Shown: positions 9,252-19,986, counted from the stretch's first letter. The stretch is 64,000 bases of DNA from Bradyrhizobium glycinis (GCF_016031655.1 NZ_JACCHQ010000013.1:124001-188000); one strand, 5' to 3'. Program-made: numbers and translations. Notes: generated by a model from the sequence alone, not told the origin.

Positions 9252-9563
9252 ATGGCTTCCAGCATTCGCGTGCGCGCAACATCGAGCGGCGACATCACCG
9301 AGGTGCAGGCGCTGATCCAGCACCCCATGGACACCGGCCTCGTCAAGGATTCCAAGGGCGAGTTGATCCCAGCGCATTTCATCCAGCAGTTGAGATTCGA
9401 ATGTAACGGCAAGGACGTGTTCGTCGCCGATTGGGGTACTGCGGTGTCCAAGGATCCTTATGTGAAGTTCAGCTTCAAGGGCGCCAAGAAGGGCGACGAG
9501 ATCAAGATCTCCTGGACCGACAACAAGGGCGGCTCGGACACGACCACCGCGAAGATCGCGTGA
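9252..9563 (+). CDS. soxZ: SoxZ, thiosulfate-oxidation carrier partner
   Basis: Partner of SoxY, 103 residues, with an immunoglobulin-like beta fold. The sequence SSIRVRATSSGDITEVQALIQHPMDTG and the closing KGGSDTTTAKI are typical. It has no signal peptide, as expected, because SoxZ is exported piggy-back on the Tat-targeted SoxY. Its stop codon overlaps the soxA start (TGATG), indicating translational coupling. Confidence 0.95.
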   Translation: MASSIRVRATSSGDITEVQALIQHPMDTGLVKDSKGELIPAHFIQQLRFECNGKDVFVADWGTAVSKDPYVKFSFKGAKKGDEIKISWTDNKGGSDTTTAKIA

Positions 9564-10426
9564 TGAAGGCCCGCTCCGTCCTCCTGCTTGGCTCGCTCGG
9601 CGCTGCGCTCATCGCGTTCGCGCTCGCCTCGCCGGGCGTGATCGCTGCCGACATGGTCGATCCCGTCGCCGATGCCAAGGCGTTCCAGAACTTCTTCTTC
9701 CAGAAGTTTCCGAACGTGAAGCACGAGGATTTCGTCAACGGTCCGTATTCCATGAACGAGGACATGAAGCGGCAGTGGCAGGAGAAGGAGGAATTCCCGC
9801 CTTACGAGTTCGCGCTCGAGGCCGGCAAGGAGATGTTTTCGACCCCGTTCAAGAACGGCAAGACCTATGCCGACTGCTTTCCGAACGGCGGCATCGGCAT
9901 CCGTCAGAACTATCCGTACTTCGACACCGGGGAAGGCAAGGTCATCACGCTGGAGCTCGCGCTCAACCGCTGCCGCGAGGCCAACGGAGAGGCGCCCTAT
10001 TCCTACGTCAAGGACGAGATGGCCTCGCTCACCGCCTACATGGCCTACACCTCGCGCGGCAAGCCGATGGAGATCAAGATCCCCGACGATCCCCGCGCGC
10101 TGGCGGCGTTCGAGAACGGCAAGCGCTATTTCTACACGCGGCGTGGCCAGATGAATTTCTCCTGCGCGAGCTGCCATGTGCAGAGCCCGGGCGAGCGCAT
10201 CCGCGCCGAGACCCTCGCTCCGGCGCTCGGCATCCTCAACGCGATGCCGATCTACCGTTCGGAATGGAGCGGCATGGGCACGACCAGCCGCCGCTTCGTC
10301 ACCTGCAACAGCCAGACCCGCGCGGTTCCGCTGGAGCCGCAGTCGGATGAGTATCGCGACGTCGAATATTTCCTGTCCTACGTCGCCAACGGTCTGCCGA
10401 TCTCGGGACCGGGAGCACGGCCATGA
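9563..10426 (+). CDS. soxA: SoxA, sulfur-oxidation cytochrome c subunit
   Basis: Catalytic subunit of SoxXA, 287 residues with a Sec signal peptide. A single CxxCH haem site, CASCH, is at residues 201-205. Cys248 in VTCNSQ matches the cysteine that ligates the active-site haem and is persulfidated in characterised SoxA proteins. The position of the N-terminal haem of diheme SoxA carries no CxxCH (only Cys105 and Cys137), so this is the monoheme type. The start overlaps soxZ by 1 bp, and the end overlaps the next gene by 4 bp. Confidence 0.95.
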   Translation: MKARSVLLLGSLGAALIAFALASPGVIAADMVDPVADAKAFQNFFFQKFPNVKHEDFVNGPYSMNEDMKRQWQEKEEFPPYEFALEAGKEMFSTPFKNGKTYADCFPNGGIGIRQNYPYFDTGEGKVITLELALNRCREANGEAPYSYVKDEMASLTAYMAYTSRGKPMEIKIPDDPRALAAFENGKRYFYTRRGQMNFSCASCHVQSPGERIRAETLAPALGILNAMPIYRSEWSGMGTTSRRFVTCNSQTRAVPLEPQSDEYRDVEYFLSYVANGLPISGPGARP

Positions 10427-10728
10427 AGCGGTCACTTAGCTTGGCCATGCTGCTCGCCTTAAGCCTTGCGCCATCCGCGCGCGCGGCGAATGAGGCGGAC
10501 TACAAGGCGGCCTATGCCGCCGCCGAAGCCGCCTCCAAGGAGGCGGCCGGCATGCGCAACCAGTGGACCGTGACCGCATCTGCGCTGGCGGCCGCGAAGA
10601 AGGCTGCCGATGGCGGCGATTTCGACCGTGCGGTGGCCGCGGCCAGGGAAGCCGAAGCGCTGGCGAAGGCGTCGATCTTCCAGGCTGTTTCCGAAAAAGA
10701 AGCCTGGAAGGCGATGGAAATCCGCTAG
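10423..10728 (+). CDS. SoxXA-binding protein (SoxK/SAXB-like)
   Basis: A 101-residue periplasmic protein with a clean signal peptide (LALSLAPSARAA) and an alanine/lysine-rich, probably helical body. Its size, composition and position directly after soxA (ATGA overlap) match the small SoxXA-binding/SoxK proteins that stabilise or activate SoxXA in some bacteria. The assignment rests more on context and general sequence character than on a catalytic motif. It is followed by soxB after 49 bp. Confidence 0.72.
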   Translation: MKRSLSLAMLLALSLAPSARAANEADYKAAYAAAEAASKEAAGMRNQWTVTASALAAAKKAADGGDFDRAVAAAREAEALAKASIFQAVSEKEAWKAMEIR

Positions 10729-10777
10729 ACTGCCCGCAGTGAACGCAGTCCCGACGAGAGGCGCGGAGAATTCTTGA

Positions 10778-12529
10778 ATGGCGATCCGCCGCCGCGATTT
10801 CCTGAAAGGTGCAGGCCTTGCCGCCGCAACAATCAGCCTGCCGCGGCTGGCCCGCGGCGCTGATGCCGCCAGCATCTACGACCTCGAACGGTTCGGCAAT
10901 GCGCGGATCCTGCACATCACCGATACGCATGCGCAGCTCAATCCGGTCTATTTCCGCGAGCCCAGCGTCAATATCGGCATCGGTGAGATGGCGGGACGGC
11001 CGCCGCATCTGGTCGGCCGCGCCTTCCTCGAACGCTTCGGCATCCGGCCCGACAGCGCCGATGCCTATGCCTTCACGTGCTTCGAGTTCGAGAAGTCCGC
11101 GGGTCGCTTCGGCAAGCTTGGGGGCTTTGCCCACCTGAAGACGCTGGTCGATCGCCTGCGCGCCGATGTCGGCGAGCGGCGTTCGCTGCTCGTCGACGGC
11201 GGCGATCTCTGGCAGGGCACGGGGCTGGCCAACCTGATGCAGGGCCGCGACATGGTCGAGGTCGCCAATCTGCTCGGCATCGAGGCGATGACGGGACATT
11301 GGGAATTCACCTATGGCGAGCAGGCGCTGCGCGACAATCTGGAGCGCTTCAAGGGCGAGTTCCTGGCGCAGAACGTGTTCCTGACCGAGGAGGCCGCGTT
11401 CAACGATGCCCCCGCCTTCGACAAAGCCATTGGACGCGTGTTCAAGCCTTCTGTCATCAAGGAGCTCGGCGGGCATCGCATCGCGATCGTCGGCCAGGCC
11501 TTTCCCTACACACCGATCGCGCATCCCAGGAGGTTCACACCGGACTGGAGCTTCGGGATCCGCGAGGAGGAGCTCCAGAAGCATGTCGATGCCTTGCGCG
11601 GCACCGACAAGGTCGACGCCGTCGTGCTGCTGTCGCACAACGGCATGGACGTGGACCTCAAGCTCGCCAGCCGGGTCACGGGCATCGACGTCATTCTCGG
11701 CGGCCACACCCATGATGCCGTGCCGCAGCCGATGCCAGTGAAGAACGCAGGTGGCACGACGCTCGTCACCAATGCCGGCTCCAACGGGAAATTTCTGGGT
11801 GTGCTCGATCTCGCGCTCGACAGCGGCAAGGTCAGCGATGTCAGGTATCGTTTGCTGCCGGTCTATTCGGAGCTGCTGAAACCCGATCCGGCGATGGCCG
11901 AGCTGATCGGCCGGGTCCGTGCGCCGCACGTGGCCGACTGGTCGGAAAAGATCGCAACACCGGACCGGCTGCTTTATCGCCGCGGCAATTTCTCAGGGCC
12001 CATGGACGAACTGATCTGCACCGCGCTGCGCACCGAGCTCAACGCCGAGATCGCTCTGTCGCCGGGCTTCCGCTGGGGCGTCACCGCGCTGTCCGGCCAG
12101 GCGATGACCATGGAGGATCTGCTGGCGGAAACCGCGATCACCTATCCCGAGACCTATGTGCAGGAGATGACGGGGGCCCAGATCAAGGACCTGCTCGAGG
12201 ACGTCTGCGACAACCTCTTCAACTCCGATCCCTACTACCAGCAGGGCGGCGACATGGTGCGTGCCGGCGGGCTCAGCTACACCTGCACGCCGGACGCCGC
12301 GATCGGCAGCCGCATCTCGGAGCTGAGGCTCAGTGGCGGCAAGGCGCTCAGCGCCAGCCACCGCTACAAGGTCGCGGGCTGGGCCTCGGTCAACGGCCAG
12401 CAGGGCGCGCCGGTGTGGGACGTGGTCGGCAAATATCTGCGCTCGGGCCGGATGGTTCAGGAGCGACTCGGCTCCGGCGTGACGCTGAAAGGGGTCGAGG
12501 GCAATCCGGGCATTGCAGGACTGGGATGA
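10778..12529 (+). CDS. soxB: SoxB, thiosulfohydrolase
   Basis: Di-manganese hydrolase that releases sulfate from the SoxY-bound sulfonate. A Tat signal RRRDFLKGAG starts the 583-residue protein. Metal and substrate motifs of the 5'-nucleotidase/SoxB family are present in order: DTHAQLNPVYFREPS, GGDLWQGTG, MTGHWEFTYG, LSHNGMDVD and GGHTHD. The C-terminal 5'-nucleotidase-type domain is complete (QQGGDMVRAGGLSYT). The ATG at 10778 sits close behind the SoxXA-binding gene, so it belongs to the same operon. No soxCD follows. Confidence 0.96.
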   Translation: MAIRRRDFLKGAGLAAATISLPRLARGADAASIYDLERFGNARILHITDTHAQLNPVYFREPSVNIGIGEMAGRPPHLVGRAFLERFGIRPDSADAYAFTCFEFEKSAGRFGKLGGFAHLKTLVDRLRADVGERRSLLVDGGDLWQGTGLANLMQGRDMVEVANLLGIEAMTGHWEFTYGEQALRDNLERFKGEFLAQNVFLTEEAAFNDAPAFDKAIGRVFKPSVIKELGGHRIAIVGQAFPYTPIAHPRRFTPDWSFGIREEELQKHVDALRGTDKVDAVVLLSHNGMDVDLKLASRVTGIDVILGGHTHDAVPQPMPVKNAGGTTLVTNAGSNGKFLGVLDLALDSGKVSDVRYRLLPVYSELLKPDPAMAELIGRVRAPHVADWSEKIATPDRLLYRRGNFSGPMDELICTALRTELNAEIALSPGFRWGVTALSGQAMTMEDLLAETAITYPETYVQEMTGAQIKDLLEDVCDNLFNSDPYYQQGGDMVRAGGLSYTCTPDAAIGSRISELRLSGGKALSASHRYKVAGWASVNGQQGAPVWDVVGKYLRSGRMVQERLGSGVTLKGVEGNPGIAGLG

Positions 12530-12610
12530 AGCGGTCGCAGCTCTGTCCGCGATCATGCTAGCTGCAACAAGAATCTTCTAAATTTCCTTGTTTATGCAGT
12601 AAATTAGTTC

Positions 12611-12635
12611 TCTACTCGGACCGTATTGTAGTAGA
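12611..12635. promoter_or_regulatory. candidate operator/promoter region before persulfide dioxygenase
   Basis: The 139-bp gap after soxB is strikingly AT-rich for this genome (12565-12640). It contains TCTACT-13 nt-AGTAGA as a perfect inverted repeat, and just upstream an imperfect CTAAATTT...AAATTAG pair. This would suit an independent promoter with a dimeric sulfur-responsive repressor. No regulator gene is adjacent. Confidence 0.4.
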
Positions 12636-12668
12636 ATCTTGGAAATCAGTTCCAAGCCGGGTCCTGCC

Positions 12669-13706
12669 ATGATCTTCCGACAGCTCTTCGACAGCGTTTC
12701 GGGCACCTACAGCTATCTCCTCGCCAGCCGCCCCGGCGGCGAGGCGCTGATTCTGGACCCTGTGCTGGAGAAGGTCGACCGTTACTGCCGATTGCTGCGC
12801 GAGCTCGACCTCAAGCTGGTCAAGGCGGTGGACACGCATCTACATGCCGACCACGTCACTGGCCTCGGCGAGCTGCGCGACCGCACCCATTGCATGACCG
12901 TGATGGGCGACCAGACCAAGGCCGACGTCGTCGCCATGCGGGTGGCCGACGGCGACAAGGTGACGATCGAGGGCCTCTCGCTGGACGTGATGTACACGCC
13001 GGGCCATACCGACGATTCCTATTCCTACCTGATGGGCGACCGCGTCTTCACCGGCGACACGCTGCTGATCCGCGGTACCGGCCGCACCGATTTCCAGAAC
13101 GGCTCGGCGCGCGCGCAATACGATTCGATCTTCAACCGCCTCTTGAAGCTGCCGGACGAGACGATGGTGTTTCCGGCCCACGACTACAAGGGCGACACCG
13201 TCTCCACCATCGGCGAGGAAAAGCGCTACAATCCGCGGCTCCAGGTGCGCTCGGTCGACGAATATGTCGAGCTGATGGCCAACCTGAAGCTGCCCAATCC
13301 GAAGATGATGGACGTGGCGATCCCCGCCAACATGCATGTCGGCCTGCATCAGGAGGAGCTGGAGAAGGAAGGCCGCGCGCTCAGCGCGATCGAGGCGATC
13401 CGCAGCCTCGGCCGGCCCGACATCCTGCTGGTGGACCTGCGCGAGACCAATGAGCGGATGAAGCACGGCATGCTCGAAGGCGCGCTGCACACGCCCTATC
13501 CGTCCGTCGAGGAGAGCCTCAAGCCCGGCGGCATGCTGCGCGAGGTCGCGGCTGCAACGGGGCGCCGCATCGTGTTCTTCTGCGCCTTCGGCGAACGCTC
13601 GGCGATGGCCGTTGCGGCTGCAAAGGAGGCCGGGCTTGTCAACACCGCGCATATCGCCGGCGGCCTCGATGCCTGGAAGAAGGCGGGCGGGCCGGTGGTG
13701 CACTGA
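12669..13706 (+). CDS. persulfide dioxygenase-rhodanese fusion (MBL fold)
   Basis: Two-domain sulfur enzyme of 345 residues. The N-terminal ETHE1-like metallo-beta-lactamase domain has the metal motif THLHADH (His57, His59, Asp61, His62), His113, Asp130 and His171. It is predicted to oxidise glutathione persulfide to sulfite. The C-terminal rhodanese domain (about 235-345) carries the active loop CAFGERS with Cys305, expected to move sulfane sulfur. The ATG at 12669 was chosen over a TTG at 12639. It lies directly after soxB but behind its own AT-rich leader. In this window it is the only candidate for further oxidation of sulfane sulfur left by a Sox system without SoxCD. That link is an inference. 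Confidence 0.9.
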   Translation: MIFRQLFDSVSGTYSYLLASRPGGEALILDPVLEKVDRYCRLLRELDLKLVKAVDTHLHADHVTGLGELRDRTHCMTVMGDQTKADVVAMRVADGDKVTIEGLSLDVMYTPGHTDDSYSYLMGDRVFTGDTLLIRGTGRTDFQNGSARAQYDSIFNRLLKLPDETMVFPAHDYKGDTVSTIGEEKRYNPRLQVRSVDEYVELMANLKLPNPKMMDVAIPANMHVGLHQEELEKEGRALSAIEAIRSLGRPDILLVDLRETNERMKHGMLEGALHTPYPSVEESLKPGGMLREVAAATGRRIVFFCAFGERSAMAVAAAKEAGLVNTAHIAGGLDAWKKAGGPVVH

Positions 13707-13765
13707 CGACCTCGTCGCCTCTTGAGATAAATCAGGCGCCGCACATATTTGGCGGGTAAATTCGG

Positions 13766-13966
13766 ATGCAGCATCACCATCCGGGACCAGCCATGGCCAA
13801 GACCGGCAAGCCGAGCGAGCCGCCCAAGACCACCGAGAACAAGCCCGCGGACAACAAGGCGAAGAGGGCCCCGCGCCGGCGCGAGACCGATGACGACGAT
13901 TACGAAGACGGCGACATCGCAACGCCGAAGCGCGACCGCTATGGTCCGGATGACGAGCCATTCTGA
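13766..13966 (+). CDS. small charged hypothetical protein
   Basis: A 66-residue reading frame rich in Lys/Pro and then Asp/Glu (RRRETDDDDYEDGDIATPKRDRYG), probably disordered. An internal ATG at 13793 (MAKTGKP) is an equally good start. There is no domain, signal peptide or membrane segment. The composition and the DRYGPDDEPF tail look like a short conserved rhizobial protein rather than noise, but I do not recognise it. Confidence 0.45.
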   Translation: MQHHHPGPAMAKTGKPSEPPKTTENKPADNKAKRAPRRRETDDDDYEDGDIATPKRDRYGPDDEPF

Positions 13967-14128
13967 GGATGCAGCTCCGCTATCGTTCCTGCGCTCGCTA
14001 GGGACAACGGAAGCACACCCGACCCCGCACGGCCGCACCCGCACTACCTGCCATGCGCCTGCGTTCATGGACAAATAACCGCCCTCCCCGATAGTTTGCC
14101 CGTTCATCGGGAGTGAAACGGAACTGCA

Positions 14129-15334
14129 ATGGTCGACGTTCTCGCCGCACCGCAGCAAGGCAAAGCGGACAGTGCGCTGCGCACGCTGACCGGAATCTCG
14201 ATCGCGCATTGGGTCAGCCATTTCCATCTGCTGGTCCTGCCGATGCTGTTTCCGTTCCTGAAGGAGAAGCTCGGCGTCGGCTATGTCGAGCTCGGCTTCT
14301 CGCTGACCACGCTCGCCATCGTCTCCGGCCTGACGCAGGCGCCGACCGGCTACCTCGTCGACCATTTTGGCGCGCGCAAAATCCTGCTGATCGGGCTGAC
14401 ACTCGGCGGCTGCGCGCTGATCCTGCTCGGTCTGCACCTCAGCTACGCCGCGCTGATCGCCTGTGCCGTGCTGCTCGGGCTCGCCAACAGCGTCTATCAC
14501 CCCGCCGATTACGCGATCCTGGCCCAGCACATGGATGAGGCGCGGATGGGCCGCGCCTTCTCGATCCACACCTTCGCCGGCTATCTCGGCGGCGCGGTGA
14601 CGCCGGCGATCGTGGCGGCACTGGTCACGGTGTGGGGCGGCGTCGGCGCACTGATCGCCTCCGGCGCGATCGCCATTGTGGTGGCGATGCTGCTGGTGGC
14701 CATGGGCATCCCCGAGGCCGGCGCACACAAGAAGAAACCGGGCAGCGCAAGCGCGCCGAAGCAGGCCGTGATCACGCCGGCGCTGATCACGCTGACCGCG
14801 CTGTTCATGCTGCTCAGCCTGTCGGTCGCCGGCATCAACAATTTCGGCGTGGTCGCGCTGATGAGCGGCCACGGCACGTCCTATTCGATCGCCAATGTTG
14901 CGCTGACGGCGTTTCTCGCCGCAAGCGCCGCGGGCGTGCTCGCCGGCGGCTTCCTCGCCGACCGCACCGAGCGACACGGCTATGTCGCCGCGGCCTGCTT
15001 TGCCGCCAATGCGGCCATCGTGCTGCTGATCGCGCTCGTAACGCTGCCGGGCTGGGCCCTCACCGCGACGATGGGGACCGCGGGCTTCCTCTCCGGCGTG
15101 ATCGCGCCTTCGCGCGACATGCTGGTGCGCAATGCCGCGCCTCCGGGCGCCGCGGGGCGCGCCTTCGGCATCGTCTCCACCGGCTTCAACCTCGGCGGCA
15201 TCGTCTCACCGCTGCTGTTCGGCTGGATCATGGATCAAAGCGCGCCGCACTGGGTGTTCGGCGCGTCCGTGATCTTCATGGTGGCGACGGTGGTGCTGTC
15301 GCCGTTTACGGAACGCCGGGCGGCGAAAGCTTGA
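14129..15334 (+). CDS. MFS transporter
   Basis: Major facilitator protein of 401 residues with about twelve membrane segments. ATG at 14129 follows a purine-rich stretch (GGGAGTGAAACGG). The N-terminal HWVSHFHLLVLPMLFPFLKE and YLVDHFGARKILLIG resemble the fosmidomycin-resistance/CynX-like branch. The substrate is unknown. It converges on the next MFS gene with a 67-bp gap. Confidence 0.85.
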   Translation: MVDVLAAPQQGKADSALRTLTGISIAHWVSHFHLLVLPMLFPFLKEKLGVGYVELGFSLTTLAIVSGLTQAPTGYLVDHFGARKILLIGLTLGGCALILLGLHLSYAALIACAVLLGLANSVYHPADYAILAQHMDEARMGRAFSIHTFAGYLGGAVTPAIVAALVTVWGGVGALIASGAIAIVVAMLLVAMGIPEAGAHKKKPGSASAPKQAVITPALITLTALFMLLSLSVAGINNFGVVALMSGHGTSYSIANVALTAFLAASAAGVLAGGFLADRTERHGYVAAACFAANAAIVLLIALVTLPGWALTATMGTAGFLSGVIAPSRDMLVRNAAPPGAAGRAFGIVSTGFNLGGIVSPLLFGWIMDQSAPHWVFGASVIFMVATVVLSPFTERRAAKA

Positions 15335-15401
15335 CGACGGCCGAACTCGGATCGCGCGCTCGATACGACGACAGTCGTGAGTGAGGCGGCGGGCGGCCTC
15401 C

Positions 15402-16727
15402 TTACGTCGGCGACACTGCGCCCTTCAGCGCCGTGCCCTGCGCCGTCGCACCACGCGTCAGCCTGGCCTTTTCCGTGTTCGGCCACAGCAGCAGCAGGCC
15501 GATGACGCCGGAGCCAATCATGACCACCGCGTTGATGGTGAAGCCGGTCAGGTAGCCGTCGAGCATGCTGCCGGCGCGCTGGATCACGGTGCCCATCACG
15601 CTCGGCGCGATGATGCCTGAAAGCGTGTAGAGCGCGCCGTAGATCGCGAGCACTGCACCGCGTTGCGAGGCCGGGGTGAACTCGCCGAGCATCGGCGGGC
15701 AGACCACGTAGATCGCGCCGCAGAGGCCGGAGCCGACCACAAGCAGCGCGATCTGCAGGCCGGCGCCCTCGACATGCGCCATCGCGGCGAGGATCAGGCC
15801 GCCGACGATGAGCGGCACCGAGCCGAGCACGCCGCGCGAGACGCGCGTGGTGTAGCCGCGGGCCATCATCACCTGCGAGATCCAGCCGGTGAGGATGACG
15901 ATGGTTGCACCGAACACCCAGGGCAGGATCGAGATGAAGCCGGCCTGGCTCTGCGAGAAGCCGAGCCCCTTGACGATGAAGGGCGTGAACCAGGTGAGGC
16001 CGAGCGACAGCGCCCAATAAGCGCCGAAGGTCGCGATCACGCAGCCGAGGAAGGTACGCGAGGTCAGCAGCTGCACGTACGGAATCTTCGGCTCGGCGGC
16101 GGCCAGGACCTCTGTATCCTCCAGCGGGCCTTCCTTGCCGAGCGCGAGCCAGGCTGCGACCCAGATCAAGCCGACGACCCCGAGCGCGCCGAAGGCGTAG
16201 TGCCAGGAATGGTTGACGATGATCCAGTTCAGCGCCGGCACCGCCAGGATGACGCCGAAGGCTGAGCCCTGCGACAGGATCGCGGTCGGCAGCGTGCGCT
16301 TCTCGTCGGGAAACCATTTGTAGATGGCGTGCGCGGCGACCGAGAAGGCCGGCCCTTCGCCCGCCCCCAGCACGATGCGGCAGATCAAGAGCGTGGTGAA
16401 GGAGACCGTGCCGACCATCGGGAACTGCGACACCGCCCAGATCACCGCCAGCGTCAACAACACCCAGCGCGTCGGCACCTTGTTGACGATGAAGCCGACC
16501 ACGATGGCCGAGATCGAGAACAGGAAGAAGAACGAGGACCCGAGCAGGCCGAACTGCTCGGCACTGAGCTTCATCTCGGTCATGATCGGCACGCCGGCGA
16601 GACCGACGACGATCTTGTCCGCGAAGTTCACCACCATGAAAAGAAAGAGGAGAAATGTAATGGTCCAGGCGCCCTTTGGCGTTTTGGTCGTCGTAGCCGC
16701 CACATTGGGCGTTCCCTGAGCGCTCAT
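15402..16727 (-). CDS. MFS transporter, anion:cation symporter-like
   Basis: MFS permease resembling the ACS family (organic-acid/hexuronate symporters): NFADKIVVGLAGVPIMTEM at the first helix, WFPDEKRTLPTAI after helix 4 and GEFTPASQRGAVLAIYG in the second half. Two tandem ATGs (16730 and 16727) lie just behind GGGGAG. The second gives the better spacing. It diverges from the ABC operon at 16874. A carboxylate substrate is the likely class. Confidence 0.85.
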   Translation of the reverse strand: MSAQGTPNVAATTTKTPKGAWTITFLLFLFMVVNFADKIVVGLAGVPIMTEMKLSAEQFGLLGSSFFFLFSISAIVVGFIVNKVPTRWVLLTLAVIWAVSQFPMVGTVSFTTLLICRIVLGAGEGPAFSVAAHAIYKWFPDEKRTLPTAILSQGSAFGVILAVPALNWIIVNHSWHYAFGALGVVGLIWVAAWLALGKEGPLEDTEVLAAAEPKIPYVQLLTSRTFLGCVIATFGAYWALSLGLTWFTPFIVKGLGFSQSQAGFISILPWVFGATIVILTGWISQVMMARGYTTRVSRGVLGSVPLIVGGLILAAMAHVEGAGLQIALLVVGSGLCGAIYVVCPPMLGEFTPASQRGAVLAIYGALYTLSGIIAPSVMGTVIQRAGSMLDGYLTGFTINAVVMIGSGVIGLLLLWPNTEKARLTRGATAQGTALKGAVSPT

Positions 16728-16873
16728 CATTCTCCCCGCATGTCTTTTTTCGGCACTTTCTTGATTTGGCCGTCTTGGAAGCTAACAGCGGCTTCAGGGC
16801 CAACGCAACCCCGGCATTTCCGCATCAGGTGTGCTAGGCAGCAATTCCGTTAATTCCGTCCGACGCCATCATC

Positions 16874-17523
<650 letters not shown>

Positions 17524-17527
<4 letters not shown>

Positions 17528-19986
17528 GGCGCGCGCTCTGGGTTCTCGCCGTGCTGCTCAGCCATTGGCGGCGCCACAAGATGCAGTTCGCGACGCTGCT
17601 GATCGGATTGATCGCCGCCACCGCGCTGTGGAGCGGCGTGCAGGCCATCAACCAGCAGGCCCGCAATGCCTATGACCGCGCCGCAGCGACATTCGGCGGC
17701 GTGCGCACCGCGATGCTGGTCGCTCCCAATGCGGCGACTTTCCCGCAGGAGCTGTTCATAAAGCTCCGTCGCGCCGGCTGGCCGGTGTCGCCGGTGCTGG
17801 AGGGACGTGTCCAGATGAACGGGCATTCGGTGCGGCTGCTCGGCATCGAGCCGGTCACGCTTCCGGTCGATGTCGGCAATGCACCGCGCCTGGGTGCAGC
17901 GGATCTCGGCAGCTTCGTTGCTCCGCCCGGCCAGACCTTGGTGGCACGGGAAACGCTGAGGGGCTTGCAAGAGGCGGAAGGCGCGGCGCCGGCGATCAGC
18001 AGCGGCGCAAGGCTGCCGCCGCTGCGCGTTCAGCCGCAGCTCGCACCCGATGTGCTCGTGGTCGATATCGGCGTCGCACAGCGGCTGCTGAGCAAGCCCG
18101 ACCAGGTCTCTCGGCTGCTGATCGGCAAGCCGAGGGGCAAGCCCGCACCACTCGCGAGCGTGGTCGGCGAGCAATTGCAGCTGATAGAGCCGAATGCGGA
18201 GACGGAGCTCGAGCGTCTCACCGACAGTTTTCATCTCAACCTCACCGCCTTCGGCCTGCTGTCGTTCTTCGTCGGCCTGTTCATCGTCAATTCGGCCGTG
18301 GGCCTTGCCTTCGAGCAGCGGCTGCCGATGCTGCGCACCTTGCGCGCCTGTGGCGCCTCGGCGCGGCTGGTCAACATGGTGCTGGTGATCGAGCTGGTGG
18401 CCCTGGCGCTGGTCGCAGGCCTGATCGGGCTCGCTTGCGGCTATTTCATCGCAGCCGCCCTGCTGCCGGATGTCGCGGCCTCGCTGCGCGGGCTCTATGG
18501 CGCGCAGATCCCGGGGCAGCTCAGCCTGCGGCCCGAATGGTGGCTCGCCGGCATCGGCATCAGCGTGGCGGGTGCGCTTGTGGCGGCGGCGACCAGCCTG
18601 ATCAAGGCGATCAGGATGCCGGTGCTGGCGACGGCGCAGCCGGGCGCCTGGCAGCAGCGGCAACGCCGCTGGCTGATCCTGCAGAGCTGTGCGGCCTGCG
18701 TCGTGTTCGCCGTCGCGCTGCTGCTGTTCCACTACGGGCAATCGCTGATCGCAGGGTTCGGCGTGCTCGCCGCACTGATGTTCGGTGCGGCCCTGATCCT
18801 GCCGGCATTCCTCGAGATCATCCTGCTCGTCGGCCAGCGCACCGCGCGCGGACCGATTGCGCTGTGGTTCTGGGCGGACAGCCGGCAGCAGCTCTCCGGG
18901 CTGTCGCTGGCGCTGATGGCGCTGCTGCTCGCGCTTGCCGTCAATGTCGGGGTCTCCACCATGGTGGAGACCTTCAGCCGCACCTTCATCGGCTGGCTCA
19001 ACGGGCGGCTCGCGGCCGACGTCTACATCAGCGCCTCCGACAACGCGCAAGGTACGGCGATCCGCAACTGGCTTAAGGATCGCAGCGATGTTCAGGCGAT
19101 CCTCCCCGGCGGGCGCGCGGAGGCGCTGGTGCGGGGCGAGCCGGTCGAGTTGCTCGGCCTGCCCGATCACGCGCTCTATCGCGAGCGCTGGCCGCTGCTC
19201 GACACCGCGCCGCGCGCCTGGACCCGGCTGGTGCCGGGCAATGCCGCCTTCATCAGCGAGCAGTTGAGCCGCCGGCTGAACGTGCAGATCGGCGACGTCG
19301 TCGAGGTGCCGGCGCCGGGCGGGAGCTGGGAGCTCGACATCGTCGGCATCTATGCCGATTACGGCAACCCCAAGGGGCAGCTCACGGTGAACGTCGCCGC
19401 ATTGATCCGGCAGTTTCCGCAGACGCCGCAGACGCGGATTGGCCTGATCGTCGCGAAGGACAATATCCCCGGCCTGATCGCGGCCTTGCAGAAGCAGTTC
19501 GGGCTCGACGACCGCAGCGTTGCCGACCAGGCGACGGTGAAGGCGGAATCGATCCGTATCTTCAACCGTACCTTCGCGGTGACGTCGGCGCTGAACGCCT
19601 TCACGCTCGGCGTTGCAGGCATTGCGCTTCTTACTGGCCTGCTCACGCTGGCCAACTCGCGCCTGCCGCAGCTTGCGCCGCTGTGGGCGATCGGCCTGAC
19701 GCGGCCGCGCCTTGCCGCGATCGAGCTGACCAAGACGCTCTCGGTCGCGCTGTTCACGGCACTGCTGGCCGTGCCGCTCGGACTCCTGGTCGCGTGGTGC
19801 CTGATCGCAATCGTGAACGTGAAAGCATTCGGCTGGCGGCTGCCGTTCCACGTCTTCCCGTTGCGGCTGGTGGAGCTGGTCGCGGTGGCGCTCTGCGCCT
19901 CGCTGCTTGCGGCGCTGCTGCCGATGGTACGGCTGGCGCGGATGCAGCCGGCAAACCTCGTCAAGGTGTTCGCCAATGAGCGGTGA
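17524..19986 (+). CDS. ABC transporter permease with two FtsX domains
   Basis: An 820-residue permease with an N-terminal membrane anchor, a large periplasmic region, a first FtsX-type three-helix block near residues 235-360 (SFFVGLFIVNSAVGLAFEQRLPMLRTLRACG), further helices, a second periplasmic region, and a second FtsX block at the C-terminus. This is effectively two LolC/E-like units fused in one chain, so one ATPase dimer could pair with a single permease. It ends with an 11-bp overlap into the AttH-like gene. Confidence 0.88.
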
